64,000 bases of DNA from NCBI GenBank assembly GCA_041748655.1, contig JBGTCV010000143.1, positions 1-64,000 of the forward strand, given 5' to 3'. Origin of the DNA: Leptofilum sp041748655 (GTDB lineage Bacteria; Chloroflexota; Anaerolineae; Promineifilales; Promineifilaceae). This document shows positions 1-9,247 of this stretch, one piece after another; the first letter of the stretch is position 1; every line of letters begins with the position of its first letter. The position numbers were made by a program, and so were the translations under genes. Below the pieces are notes generated by a model. The model saw only the letters and a program-made list of their open reading frames with translations. It did not search any database and had not been told where the DNA came from.

Positions 1-146
1 AAGACTATGAAGTTTTGCCTGAAAGCAGTGAAGCATTCATTTACCTGGCCATGATTCATTTGATGCTTCGGCGATTAGGCAACAATTCTCGCATTTGGGC
101 TTGATTCTTTTGTTAACATAACTTTTAAAACACGCTCTGAACACTG

Positions 147-902
147 TTATTGTGCCGTCAGCCCGCCGTCCACCGTCAAAGTTGCGCCGGTGGTGAAGGA
201 GGAGGCGTCGGAGGCGAGCCAGAGGACGGCTTCGGCCACTTCGCGCGGCTGGCCCAGGCGGCGGCTGGGGTTGTTCTGGATTGCCCCTTGCTCCAGCTGG
301 GGCAGTTGGGCGATGGCCCGTTCCACCATCGGGGTGCGAATGATGGCCGGGCAAACCGCGTTGACCCGAATACCTTTGCGGGCATATTCTACGGCGGCGG
401 TGCGTGTCAGGCCGACCACGGCGTGCTTGCTTGCGGCGTAGGCGGGCATACTGTGCGCCCCAATCAGCCCGGCCACGGAAGCGGCGTTGATGATGACGCC
501 GCTGCCCTGGAGCAGCATTTGGCGCAGCTCAAACTTCATGCAGAGCCACACCCCTTTGACGTTGATAGCCATAATCAGGTCGAACTCAGCTTCGCCTACG
601 TCGGCGGTGCGCACGGGTGCCCCTTCGATCCCGGCGTTGTTGAAGGCGATATCGAGACGGCCGTATTCCCCTACCACCTCATCTACCATATTTTCAACAT
701 GGGCCGCCTGGCTTACGTCTGTCTGTACAAAAAAGGCGCTGCCGCCCACGTCGGTAATCATCTGTACCGTTTCCCGCCCGCCCGCCGCGTTCAGGTCGGC
801 AATGGCGATTTTGGCTCCGTGTTGGGCGAAGAGAACGGCCGTTTCCCGGCCAATGCCGGAACCGCCGCCGGTGATGAGAGCAATTTTGCCATCTAGCTGC
901 AT
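147..902 (-). CDS. SDR family NAD(P)-dependent oxidoreductase
   Basis: A 251-residue classical short-chain dehydrogenase/reductase, the usual length for the family. The nucleotide-binding loop TGGGSGIG lies at residues 11-18 and NNAG at 88-91. The catalytic triad is S142, Y155 and K159 within the YxxxK motif. Asp36 at the end of the second strand favours NAD over NADP. The C-terminus ends in the family's GGxT-type tail (DGGLTAQ). A GGAGG ribosome binding site precedes the ATG. The substrate cannot be read from sequence; relatives are annotated as 3-oxoacyl-ACP reductase or glucose 1-dehydrogenase. It stands alone, with a 168-base gap to the next gene downstream on the same strand. Confidence 0.93.
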   Translation of the reverse strand: MQLDGKIALITGGGSGIGRETAVLFAQHGAKIAIADLNAAGGRETVQMITDVGGSAFFVQTDVSQAAHVENMVDEVVGEYGRLDIAFNNAGIEGAPVRTADVGEAEFDLIMAINVKGVWLCMKFELRQMLLQGSGVIINAASVAGLIGAHSMPAYAASKHAVVGLTRTAAVEYARKGIRVNAVCPAIIRTPMVERAIAQLPQLEQGAIQNNPSRRLGQPREVAEAVLWLASDASSFTTGATLTVDGGLTAQ

Positions 903-1070
903 AGAAGCCTCCGGATTTGTGGCGCTGGGCGCGTGGGAATTAGATGCAGCTCAGTTTTACCGCAAAATGGGGCAGGGGTGCAAAGATTCTGACGGTTTGA
1001 AAATGGGGATGATGCGTGATACGTGCAGCGTCACAACCGCTTTCTCACGTTTTACGCATACTGTTTCACA

Positions 1071-1674
1071 TTATTGGAGCAGGGGCAGCACAATTGCTTC
1101 CAATTCGTGCTCGCTGATTTCGCCGGTTTGCACGTGTTGGATCACGCCGTCCCGGTCGATGATGAAGGTGGTGGGGAAGCTGCGGGTGGTGTACTGCTGG
1201 GCCACCCGGCCTTGCAAATCCAGCAGCACGGGGAAGCTCAAGTTGTTGGTTTGGATAAACGGCCGTACCGTCTCCACATCCTCCCGTTCATTAATCGCCA
1301 AAATCACCAGACCTTCGTCCCGATGTGCTTCGTAGAAGCGGTTTAGCGCGGGCATTTCGGCGCGGCAGGGGGGGGCACCAGGTCGCCCAAAAGTTCATGA
1401 TCACCACATCGCCGTCGTAATCGGCCAGGGCAATGTCGCCGCCGTCCAGAGAGGGCAGGGTGAAGTTGGTGGCGGTGCCACCTTGCTGGGCCAGGGCGGG
1501 CGCGCCGTAGCTGTTGGTGGTGGGTTGGGGAACGGCCGTTTTCAAACTCATCCAAATCAATGCCCCTATGCCACCCAAAATCAGGATCAGGGCGGCGGCC
1601 AGCATTAACTTACTTTGTCGAACCTTTTTTTGCAGACGAACCTCGCGTCGCAGATTGCGTTGTGTGTTAGACAT
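1071..1674 (-). pseudogene. TlpA/ResA-like membrane-anchored thioredoxin, frameshifted at the active site
   Basis: Two overlapping minus-strand frames together make one TlpA-like protein. The first part (1674 down to about 1368) has a basic N-terminus, a membrane anchor near residues 22-44 and the start of a thioredoxin fold ending NFWATWCPP. The second part (about 1368 down to 1071) continues MPALNRFYEAH and includes the cis-proline motif SFPTTFIID. The join falls in a run of eight G on the plus strand (1368-1375). Seven would restore WCPPC followed by RAEMPAL. The protein would normally reduce apocytochrome c or other thiols outside the membrane. One extra base at a homopolymer may be an assembly error, a phase-variable tract or a real null mutation. 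Confidence 0.85.
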
Positions 1675-1807
1675 TTTCTTTCTCCATCCAAAAAGTTTAC
1701 GGCCGTTCCATTTCTTAGATGCAGATCAGTTCCATAGGTAACATGCCAAAATTTTGATATGAAAATGAAGCTTCACGTAGATTTTACGGCCGTTTCCCAC
1801 CATTATT

Positions 1808-1836
1808 TAGAACATTTGTAAGGTGTACGGTATAAT
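1808..1836 (+). promoter_or_regulatory. Candidate sigma-70 promoter of dnaG
   Basis: A perfect TATAAT lies at 1831-1836, 36 bases before the dnaG ATG. The hexamer 17 bases upstream (TAGAAC, 1808-1813) matches the -35 consensus weakly. It lies in the divergent gap between the TlpA-like gene and dnaG. Inferred from pattern only. Confidence 0.4.
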
Positions 1837-1872
1837 TTGGGCAGTTGTCCGATTACGATTTGCCCTTGACCA

Positions 1873-3858
1873 ATGACTGTTACTGAAGAAATCAAAAGCC
1901 GCCTCGACATTGTCGATCTTGTCTCCGAAACCGTATCCCTGCGCCGGTCTGGGCGGAATTACGCTGGCTTTTGCCCCTTTCACCAAAACACCCGCACCCC
2001 TTCCTTTTTTGTCTTCCCCGAAACCCAGACGTGGCGCTGCTTTGGCGCCTGCGCCGAAGGGGGCGATCTGTTCTCCTTTGTGATGAAGAAAGAAGGCTGG
2101 GAATTTAAGGAAGCGCTGAAAAATCTGGCCGACCGGGCGGGCGTAACGGTGGAAGAAGCAGCGCCGGTGGACAAGGCAAAGCAGGCGGTCTATGACAAGC
2201 AGGCTGGCCTGCTGCAAGCTGCCGCCGACTACTTCCACCAGCTCTTTTTGTACGCCCCGCAGGCCGAGGTGGCCCGCGATTACGTTGCCCGGCGCAGCCT
2301 GAACGCCGAAACGATTGAAGCGTTTGCCATTGGTTTTGCCCTGGATTCCTGGGACGCCTGCCGCTCTCACTTTAACATGCAGGGGTACAGCGACCAGGAG
2401 CTGCTGGCGGCGGGCATCCTGACGGAAAATGTAGATAAGGGGAGCAAGTATGACCGGTTTCGCAACCGGCTGATGATTCCGATTCGGGACGTAGACGGCC
2501 GTATCGTCGGCTTCGGCGCACGGACCCTGGAAAAAGACGGTATTCCCAAATACCTCAACTCCCCCCAGACGGCGCTGTTCGACAAAAGCCACCTGCTCTA
2601 CGGGCTGGACACCGCCAAGCGGGCCATTCGTGAAGCGCGGCAGGCGGTGATTGTGGAAGGGTACATGGACGTGATGCAGGCGTGGCAGGGGGGCTTCCGC
2701 AACGTGGTGGCCCAGATGGGCACGGCGCTCACCGAGCAGCAGCTGCGGCTGCTGAAGCGGTACACCAAGCAGTTTGTGCTGGCGCTGGATGCAGATGCTG
2801 CCGGGGCCAAAGCAACGCTGCGCAGTTTGCAGGTGGCGCGTGAAACGCTGGACCGGGAAGTGGAGGTGAAGTTTGATGCACCGGGTCTGGTCCATCATGA
2901 AGGGCGGCTCCAGGCAGACATTCGGGTGATGACGCTGCCCGCCGGTAAAGATCCAGACAACATCATTCAGGAAAGCCCCGAGGAGTGGCCGAAGCTGGTG
3001 GCCCAGGCCAAACCGGTGGTGGATTACGTGATTGGGGTGGCCACAGAAGGGCTGGATTTGAACGATGCCAAGGCGAAAACGGCCGTTGCCCACCAAATCT
3101 TGCCGCTGATCAAGGATATTCAAAGCCCCGTCGAGCGGGACCATTACTGGCAGCAGCTGGCGCGGGCGCTGCGCATTGATGAGCGGGCGCTGCGGCAAAT
3201 TCGCCTGCCGGAAAAGCCGCTGCCAGAACGACGCACGGTAAAAGAAACGGCCGTTGCTCAGGCAAAGCCAGCCACCCACGCCGGTTGGACCACCGTGCCC
3301 AAAAAAGCGAGAGGAACTACCGGCCCTCTGGCTACCGATATGCGCCAGACCGATTTTTTGCACCATTGTGCGCGCTACCCACAGCTTATTGGGCGCATCA
3401 ACCAAAAATTGGGCGAATGTGGCCAGCCACAAGTGGTAGACGACGACTTTTTAATGGCCGAAGACCGCGCCATCATGCGACAAATGTACCAGATGATCGG
3501 TGCCTCATCAGTTGTCACGATTAAAGAATTGTGGGATAGTCTAGACCAGACACTTCAGGATCGGTTGAAGTTCTTGCTAACATTACCCCAATCGCCAGAG
3601 ACAGAGCTTGAACGTATTTCCGATACCCTTGTTTTATCGGTACTGGATTGGCGTCTGGCAAAAGTCAGGCAGCTTTTGAGTGAGGTGAGGCATCTGCTTC
3701 ACGAAGCCCAGACTGAAGATGACATGGAAGCTTTGGCTATCTACAAGCAGCAGCTGCGGGAGCTGCCACTGGCTGTCTTACAGCTCAACAGGGCCAGAGA
3801 TGCCATGTCCGCCACCAGCCGCCGTCGCGCCGAAGATGTGTTAAACGGTCGTTACTAG
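1873..3858 (+). CDS. dnaG: DNA primase DnaG
   Basis: A 661-residue bacterial primase that makes RNA primers at the replication fork. The N-terminal CHC2 zinc-binding domain shows C34, H37, C56 and C60. The catalytic core follows, with TOPRIM motifs VEGYMD (E262, D266) and DADAAG (306-311). The C-terminal third (about 450-661) is the poorly conserved helicase-binding region, rich in charged helices. Start ATG at 1873 gives the usual MTVTEEIKSRLDIVDLV opening. It is followed about 100 bases later by rpoD, the dnaG-rpoD order of the macromolecular synthesis operon. The genome-wide word ACGGCCGT falls inside the gene several times as codons for KTAV, KETAV and DGRI. Confidence 0.97.
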   Translation: MTVTEEIKSRLDIVDLVSETVSLRRSGRNYAGFCPFHQNTRTPSFFVFPETQTWRCFGACAEGGDLFSFVMKKEGWEFKEALKNLADRAGVTVEEAAPVDKAKQAVYDKQAGLLQAAADYFHQLFLYAPQAEVARDYVARRSLNAETIEAFAIGFALDSWDACRSHFNMQGYSDQELLAAGILTENVDKGSKYDRFRNRLMIPIRDVDGRIVGFGARTLEKDGIPKYLNSPQTALFDKSHLLYGLDTAKRAIREARQAVIVEGYMDVMQAWQGGFRNVVAQMGTALTEQQLRLLKRYTKQFVLALDADAAGAKATLRSLQVARETLDREVEVKFDAPGLVHHEGRLQADIRVMTLPAGKDPDNIIQESPEEWPKLVAQAKPVVDYVIGVATEGLDLNDAKAKTAVAHQILPLIKDIQSPVERDHYWQQLARALRIDERALRQIRLPEKPLPERRTVKETAVAQAKPATHAGWTTVPKKARGTTGPLATDMRQTDFLHHCARYPQLIGRINQKLGECGQPQVVDDDFLMAEDRAIMRQMYQMIGASSVVTIKELWDSLDQTLQDRLKFLLTLPQSPETELERISDTLVLSVLDWRLAKVRQLLSEVRHLLHEAQTEDDMEALAIYKQQLRELPLAVLQLNRARDAMSATSRRRAEDVLNGRY

Positions 3859-3962
3859 CGTCTCAAGATTTCCCTACCAGGGGTAATTCCCAGCCCGTGA
3901 AAAGCACTAATCTGAAACTGTAATTGATAAGCAACCCCTCATTTAGGTCAGGAAAACATACA

Positions 3963-5666
3963 ATGGATTTATCTGAACTAGACAACGATTTCGACGAGAA
4001 TATCGAAGACGAAAGCGAAGAAGAAGAAGAAACCGCCACAATTGATATTGAAGCGTTGGTGAAAAAAGCACGCCGCTCTCGCGAAATTAATGAAGCGGAT
4101 GTTCAGGCATTATTGGCCACTGCTGATGAAGAGCAGGCCGAACGCCTCTATGCCCGGCTGCAAAAGCTCAATATTCGCATCGTGTCAGAAAATGGCGAAA
4201 CCCTGGACGATTTTGGGGAATCCTCCAACCTGCTCAGTAATCTAGACGATGACGATGAAAAAGAGGATAGCGGCGGGTACCTTACCGGCACAGTGGAAGA
4301 CGACCCGGTTCACACCTACCTCAAAGAAATTGGCCAGGTTCCACTGCTTACGGCCGATCAGGAAATCTGGCTTTCTACCCAGCTCACCGCCGCCACCGTT
4401 TTGGATCGGCTCAACAATGATGTCACCAAAGACGGCATCGACTCGGAAGAGGAAGTCGATTTCCGGGCGATGATTGCCAACTACACCAATCTGTTGGAAA
4501 ACTGGCAAGACCTTGAGGAAGCCCGGAAACTGCTGGACGTGCCGAGCATCGACGTGCTGGCCTTCGTTGAGGAGGCGCGTGATTTGCGGCAGGGTTGGCA
4601 AAAACGGAAGGATTCCTACCTGCGGCTATATCTGAACAACGGCAATTGGGGGCAAGAAGATGCCTGGCTGGATTTGGCGCAGGCTTGTTTTCATATGTTT
4701 ACGGCCGTTTACCTCCTCCCCATCGACATGTCCCGCCAGCTTTCAGACGTATACAAACAAACTGGTGAGCTGCCTACCATCGAGCTTTTCCGCAACTGGC
4801 TGTCCCAAGATATGGTCGGGCTGAAATATAACGAATACATGATTTTCGAGCTGGCCGAAGATGCAAAAGTGAATCTTACTGGAGCCAACCTGCGCCTGGT
4901 GGTTAGCGTTGCCAAGCGGTACATGGGGCGCGGTATTCACCTGCTCGATCTGGTGCAGGAAGGCAATGTGGGCCTTCTGCGTGCCGTGGAAAAATTCGAC
5001 CACACCAAAGGGTTCAAGTTCAGTACTTACGCCACCTGGTGGATTCGTCAGGCCGTCAGTCGGGCCATTGCCGACCAGGCCCGCACCATCCGCATTCCGG
5101 TGCATATGTTTGAGACCATCAACAAGATCGTCAAGCTTCAGCGCGACCTGGTGCAAAAGCTGGGCCACGAACCCAACGACGAAGAGCTGGCTCTGGAGCT
5201 GGATTTCCTTACCCCGGAAGAGTCGGAGACGATTAAAAATGCGCTGAAAGACGACAAAGCCATCGATCCGGTGCTTAACCGCAAATGGCGGCAGGCTGTC
5301 TCTAAAATTCGGGACATCAAGCGCATCTCTATGGACCCCATGTCGCTGGAATCCCCGGTGGGCAATGAAGATTCCACCGAATACGGCGACTTCATCCCAG
5401 ACGAAAGCGCCCAGGAGCCGGTGGATGCCGCCTCTAAAGAGCTGCTGCGCGAGCAGATTCGCAATGTGCTTGGCTTCCTCAGTGAGCGGGAGCGGGAAGT
5501 GCTGGAAATGCGCTTTGGCCTGAACGATGGCAAGGATCACACTCTGGAAGAGGTGGGGCGCAGCTTTGGCGTCACCCGTGAGCGCATTCGTCAGATTGAA
5601 GCCAAGGCGCTGCGCAAGCTGCGTCATCCCAGCCGCAGCAAGGCGCTGCGCGACTATCTGAGCTAG
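3963..5666 (+). CDS. rpoD: Primary RNA polymerase sigma factor (sigma-70, RpoD/SigA)
   Basis: A 567-residue housekeeping sigma factor. An acidic region 1.1 (residues 1-110) is followed by region 1.2 (DPVHTYLKEIGQVPLL, from about 114). A non-conserved insert of roughly 150 residues comes next. Region 2 (about 305-380) contains the RYMGRG, LDLVQEGN and STYATWWIRQA stretches. Region 4 at the C-terminus carries the helix-turn-helix ending VTRERIRQIEAKALRKLRHP. ATG 3963 is preferred over an upstream TTG at 3924 because a GGTCAGGAAAA ribosome-binding stretch precedes it and the acidic start fits the family. It is probably co-transcribed with dnaG and ends at a strong hairpin terminator. Confidence 0.97.
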   Translation: MDLSELDNDFDENIEDESEEEEETATIDIEALVKKARRSREINEADVQALLATADEEQAERLYARLQKLNIRIVSENGETLDDFGESSNLLSNLDDDDEKEDSGGYLTGTVEDDPVHTYLKEIGQVPLLTADQEIWLSTQLTAATVLDRLNNDVTKDGIDSEEEVDFRAMIANYTNLLENWQDLEEARKLLDVPSIDVLAFVEEARDLRQGWQKRKDSYLRLYLNNGNWGQEDAWLDLAQACFHMFTAVYLLPIDMSRQLSDVYKQTGELPTIELFRNWLSQDMVGLKYNEYMIFELAEDAKVNLTGANLRLVVSVAKRYMGRGIHLLDLVQEGNVGLLRAVEKFDHTKGFKFSTYATWWIRQAVSRAIADQARTIRIPVHMFETINKIVKLQRDLVQKLGHEPNDEELALELDFLTPEESETIKNALKDDKAIDPVLNRKWRQAVSKIRDIKRISMDPMSLESPVGNEDSTEYGDFIPDESAQEPVDAASKELLREQIRNVLGFLSEREREVLEMRFGLNDGKDHTLEEVGRSFGVTRERIRQIEAKALRKLRHPSRSKALRDYLS

Positions 5667-5694
5667 AAAATACCTCTGATTTTGTTCAATTTTT

Positions 5695-5730
5695 AGCCCA
5701 ACGGTTGGCAACGGCCGTTGGGCTTTTTTT
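5695..5730 (+). terminator. Rho-independent terminator after rpoD
   Basis: Perfect 10-bp stem AGCCCAACGG (5695-5704) and CCGTTGGGCT (5715-5724), followed by a T run, 29 bases after the rpoD stop. The loop and right arm contain the iterated word ACGGCCGT. Confidence 0.9.
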
Positions 5731-5798
5731 GCCTAAAAACCAGCCAGAAACCGACCTGAAACACCCCTTGAACTGGCTGTGTAAACGGCCGTCCTTTG

Positions 5799-5827
5799 TT
5801 GCCGCCCCCTATTGCTTGTGATAGAAT
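5799..5827 (+). promoter_or_regulatory. Candidate sigma-70 promoter of the nuo operon
   Basis: TTGCCG (5799-5804) and TAGAAT (5822-5827) are separated by 17 bases, giving four and five matches to the consensus hexamers. They lie about 110 bases upstream of nuoA and downstream of the rpoD terminator. No other good candidate was seen in this gap. Confidence 0.5.
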
Positions 5828-5935
5828 GCACAGAGATCATTTCGGAAGAAAAAAACATTTCGCTGCTTATATTTTCAACCAAATCATTCAAGAAAATAGC
5901 CGAACACGCAGCTTCAGAACAGAAAAAATCAGCTC

Positions 5936-6313
5936 ATGGAAAATAACCCAATACTAATTGAATATCTTCCCATTGCCGTTTTAACTGGGATTGCCCTGTT
6001 TTTTGCCGTACTGCTGCCCGTTTTGTCCCTCAACCTCGGCCCAAAGCCCAAAGAAAACGCCCGCAGTAAACTGATCCCCTACGAATCCGGCATCGTCGCC
6101 ATCGGCGAAGCGCAAAGACGATTGCCCGTAAAATTTTACCGCATTGCAGTCCTGTTCATTCTGTTTGATGTCGATATTATCCTCCTGGTCCCCTGGGCAA
6201 TTACCTTCCGTAAACTTGGCTTTTACGGTCTGGCTGTAATGGGTATCTTTATGCTGCTTTTCATCTTGGGTGATGTCTGGGTTTGGAAAAAAGGAATACT
6301 GGAATGGGAATAG
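5936..6313 (+). CDS. nuoA: NADH-quinone oxidoreductase subunit A
   Basis: A 125-residue membrane subunit of complex I with three hydrophobic segments (about 10-32, 66-90 and 95-117). The loop between the first two carries the conserved YESGI motif, and the second segment has the acidic FDVDIILLVPW motif involved in the quinone-site region. It is the first gene of the nuo operon. Its end overlaps the start of nuoB by 10 bases, which suggests translational coupling. Confidence 0.96.
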   Translation: MENNPILIEYLPIAVLTGIALFFAVLLPVLSLNLGPKPKENARSKLIPYESGIVAIGEAQRRLPVKFYRIAVLFILFDVDIILLVPWAITFRKLGFYGLAVMGIFMLLFILGDVWVWKKGILEWE

Positions 6314-6786
6314 AACAAAAATTAGGTGATATGGGTGTTATCACCCTTCGTTTGGAAGATTTAGTCAATTGGGGGCGCACCAACGCCATGTGGCCTTTGC
6401 TCTTTGGTCTGGCTTGCTGCGCCATCGAAATGATGTCCTCACAAGCAGCCCACTTTGATGCGTCTCGTTTTGGGATGGAGCTAAACCGTCCTTCACCGCG
6501 CCAATCTGACCTCATGATTGTGGCTGGCCGCGTTTCCCGCAAAATGGCCCCCGTGGTGCGCCGTCTCTATGACCAGATGCCCGAACCAAAATGGGTCATC
6601 GCCATGGGTGACTGCGCCTCGTGTGGCGGCATCTTCAACAACTACGCCATCGTCCAGGGCGTTGATGAAATCGTGCCGGTTGATGTCTACGTTGCTGGCT
6701 GTCCGCCACGCCCCGAAGCGTTAATCGACGGCTTCATGACCCTCCACGAAAAAATTCGTGGCGAAAAACTCACCGACCACGCTTAA
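6304..6786 (+). CDS. nuoB: NADH-quinone oxidoreductase subunit B
   Basis: A 160-residue peripheral-arm subunit that holds iron-sulfur cluster N2, the last electron carrier before quinone. The ligands are the adjacent pair C38-C39 (LACCAIEMM), C104 in GDCASCGG, and C133 in AGCPPRPEA. ATG 6304 is chosen because it gives the family's MGxEQKLGDMGVI-type start. An upstream in-frame ATG at 6283 would lie deep in nuoA. The second cysteine of GDCASC replaces the more common serine or asparagine. Confidence 0.96.
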   Translation: MGIEQKLGDMGVITLRLEDLVNWGRTNAMWPLLFGLACCAIEMMSSQAAHFDASRFGMELNRPSPRQSDLMIVAGRVSRKMAPVVRRLYDQMPEPKWVIAMGDCASCGGIFNNYAIVQGVDEIVPVDVYVAGCPPRPEALIDGFMTLHEKIRGEKLTDHA

Positions 6787-6819
6787 AATCAGAGATTTTG
6801 ACTCTGGAGATAAAAAGGT

Positions 6820-7341
6820 ATGAATGCAGATCAACGTGTTGTTGAAAAAATTAAAGCTGCTTTCCCGGATGCCATCGAAGACAGTAACGATTTCCGGGGC
6901 GAACAAACCCTCTATATTCGGAAAGAGCAGCTCAAAGCCGTCTGCCAACTGCTGAAAGATGATCCCCAATTAAGCTACAAGTTCCTGTCGGATATTTGTG
7001 CCGACGACTTTTTGCCGGAATTTCCCCGCTTTGCCATCAGCTACCATCTCTACTCTTACGACCATAACCATCGGCTGCGGCTGCGCACCTGGGTAGAAGA
7101 TCCGGAAGAAGGGCCGGAAACGGCCGCTTCTGTCTGGGCAATTGCCACCTGGCTGGAAATGGAAGTGTGGGACCTGATGGGCATTCGCTTCAAGGGGAAC
7201 ACCAGCCTGCGCCGCCTCTTTCTACCAGAAGATTGGCAGGGGCATCCGCTGCGCAAAGATTACCCATTGGGGTATGAAGAAGTGCAGTTCTCCTTTAACT
7301 GGCAAGAAATTGACGCCAAAAAGCCATACGCCAAAGATTGA
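6820..7341 (+). CDS. nuoC: NADH-quinone oxidoreductase subunit C
   Basis: A 173-residue 30-kDa-type subunit of the hydrophilic arm. The signature EMEVWDLMGIRFKGN and the C-terminal GHPLRKDYPLGYE are both present. It is separate from nuoD, not fused as in Escherichia. The start is supported by a GGAG (6805) upstream. It lies 33 bases after nuoB and 40 bases before nuoD in the operon. Confidence 0.95.
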   Translation: MNADQRVVEKIKAAFPDAIEDSNDFRGEQTLYIRKEQLKAVCQLLKDDPQLSYKFLSDICADDFLPEFPRFAISYHLYSYDHNHRLRLRTWVEDPEEGPETAASVWAIATWLEMEVWDLMGIRFKGNTSLRRLFLPEDWQGHPLRKDYPLGYEEVQFSFNWQEIDAKKPYAKD

Positions 7342-7381
7342 GGCATGTGAGCAGGCTGCAAACGGAACAAAGAGGCTGATT

Positions 7382-8638
7382 ATGAACATTCCCTCGGGTG
7401 GCGACACTATTCAAGAGTTAACTGTCGAAGAACTGCGGGCCAAAGTGGGCACCGGCATGACCATCGACAACGCTGAAGAGAATATGCTCCTCAGCATGGG
7501 ACCACAGCATCCCAGTACCCACGGTGTGCTCCGTCTGCTGCTGGAGCTAGACGGTGAAACCATCGTTAACCTGGCCCCTGACATCGGCTTCCTGCATACC
7601 GGCGTGGAAAAGAACATGGAGGCCAAGACCTACACCAAAGCGCTGGTCATGACAGACCGGCTGGATTACCTGTCGCCAATGTCCAATAATTTGGGCTACA
7701 TTCTGGCGGTAGAAAAGCTGCTGAGCGTGGAGGCAACGCCGCGTGCCCAGGTTATTCGCGTCATTCTTACCGAACTGGCCCGAATTTCCAGCCATCTGGT
7801 TTGGCTGGGAACCCACGCTCTTGATTTGGCAGCGATGTCGGTTTTCCTCTACTGCTTCCGCGAACGCGAATACATTTTGGACCTGTTTGAGATGGTCGCT
7901 GGTCAGCGCATGATGGTGAGCTACTTCCGCCCCGGCGGGCTGTGGCGCGACGTACCGGAAGAGTTTGAACCGGCCGTGCGCCAGTTCCTGGACTTCTTCC
8001 CAGCCAAAATTGCCGATTACGAAGCATTGCTTAAAAACAACCCGATCTGGCTGGAACGCACCAAAGAGATTGGCGTGGTTTCGGCCGAGCAGGCGATGGA
8101 TTGGGGGCTGACTGGTCCCAGCCTGCGTGGTTCTGGGGTTAATTGGGACATTCGCAAGGCGCAGCCCTACATTGGCTATGAAACGTATGAGTTCGACGTG
8201 CCGGTGTCTACAGATGGAGATGTCTATGCCCGTTACCGCTGCCGGATGCAGGAGATGTGGGAAAGCTTAAGCATTATTCGCCAGGCTTTGGACAAGCTGC
8301 CCAGCGGGCCGGTGAATATCGACGACCGCAAAATTGTGCCGCCGCCCCGATCTGAGCTGGGGAGCAGCATGGAAGCGGTGATTCACCATTTCAAGCTGTG
8401 GACGGAAGGGTTTAGCGCTCCGGCAGGGTATGTGTACCAGAGTGTGGAGTCGCCACGCGGTGAGTTTGCCTGTTATTTGCGTGGGGATGGCAGCCCCAAA
8501 CCGGCGCGGGTCCATTTCCGTACGCCCTCTTATGTGCATGTGGCTTCGCTGCCGATTATGTCTAAGGGTGTGTTTGTGGCGGATTTGGTGTCTATCATTG
8601 GTTCGATTGATATTGTTTTGGGCGAAATTGACCGGTAA
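7382..8638 (+). CDS. nuoD: NADH-quinone oxidoreductase subunit D
   Basis: A 418-residue 49-kDa-type subunit that, with NuoB, forms the quinone-binding pocket. The conserved MGPQHPSTHGVLR and GFLHTGVEKNME motifs occur near the N-terminus, with the quinone-site histidine in QHPSTHG. The C-terminus DLVSIIGSIDIVLGEIDR is typical and complete. ATG 7382 is chosen; the open frame extends upstream to 7274 but would then overlap the nuoC coding end. It belongs to the nuo operon. Confidence 0.96.
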   Translation: MNIPSGGDTIQELTVEELRAKVGTGMTIDNAEENMLLSMGPQHPSTHGVLRLLLELDGETIVNLAPDIGFLHTGVEKNMEAKTYTKALVMTDRLDYLSPMSNNLGYILAVEKLLSVEATPRAQVIRVILTELARISSHLVWLGTHALDLAAMSVFLYCFREREYILDLFEMVAGQRMMVSYFRPGGLWRDVPEEFEPAVRQFLDFFPAKIADYEALLKNNPIWLERTKEIGVVSAEQAMDWGLTGPSLRGSGVNWDIRKAQPYIGYETYEFDVPVSTDGDVYARYRCRMQEMWESLSIIRQALDKLPSGPVNIDDRKIVPPPRSELGSSMEAVIHHFKLWTEGFSAPAGYVYQSVESPRGEFACYLRGDGSPKPARVHFRTPSYVHVASLPIMSKGVFVADLVSIIGSIDIVLGEIDR

Positions 8639-8683
8639 TGACTGGCCATGGTCGGCAATAGCCGGTAGGTAGAAGAGAAGATT

Positions 8684-9214
8684 ATGTTGCTTGCTGAAAA
8701 GTATCCTGAAGAGATCAAAGGAATTTTGGCCCGGTTTCCGCATAAGAAATCGGCCGTTTTACCACTCATGCATCTGGCGCAAGAGGCGTACGGTTACACC
8801 AGCCGCGAAGCGATGCGTGAAGTGGCCCAAATCCTGGATTTAGACCCGACGCATGTTTTGTCCCTGGCAGGTTTTTATACGCTGTATTACGAAGAGCCGG
8901 TGGGTAAATTTGTGCTGGAAGTTTGCAATGATCTGGCCTGCGCTTTGCGTGGAGCGGATGAATTTGTAGAGATGGCCAGCCGCAAGCTGGATATTCCAGT
9001 TGAGGGCACCACTAATGATGGCCTGTTTACCTTGAAAACGGTGATGTGTCTGGCGGCTTGCGACCGGGTCCCGATGCTGCAATGCAATTTGAAATTTGAA
9101 GAGCATCTGGATGAGGCGAAGTTCGACCAGCTGATCACCCGTTTGCGAGCAGAAGCAGCGGCCGAAAAGCCGGAACCATCGATTGTTGAACAAATTTCTG
9201 CGTTTGCCAGATAA
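8684..9214 (+). CDS. nuoE: NADH-quinone oxidoreductase subunit E
   Basis: A 176-residue thioredoxin-fold subunit with the [2Fe-2S] cluster N1a. The ligands are C81 and C86 (CNDLAC) and C122 and C126 (CLAAC). The N-terminal helical part reads EIKGILARFPHKKSAVLPLMHLA, split here only in reading. It works with NuoF and NuoG as the NADH dehydrogenase module. It starts 45 bases after nuoD and precedes nuoF by 33 bases. Confidence 0.95.
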   Translation: MLLAEKYPEEIKGILARFPHKKSAVLPLMHLAQEAYGYTSREAMREVAQILDLDPTHVLSLAGFYTLYYEEPVGKFVLEVCNDLACALRGADEFVEMASRKLDIPVEGTTNDGLFTLKTVMCLAACDRVPMLQCNLKFEEHLDEAKFDQLITRLRAEAAAEKPEPSIVEQISAFAR

Positions 9215-9247
9215 TCTTGGCACGCTTTTTATAAATGGGGTTAGGTA

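Noticed and set aside
1807..3432. Long open frame on the minus strand across dnaG (541 codons)
   Set aside because: It is antisense to a gene with clear primase motifs and shows no recognisable domain; such frames arise from GC-rich codon use.
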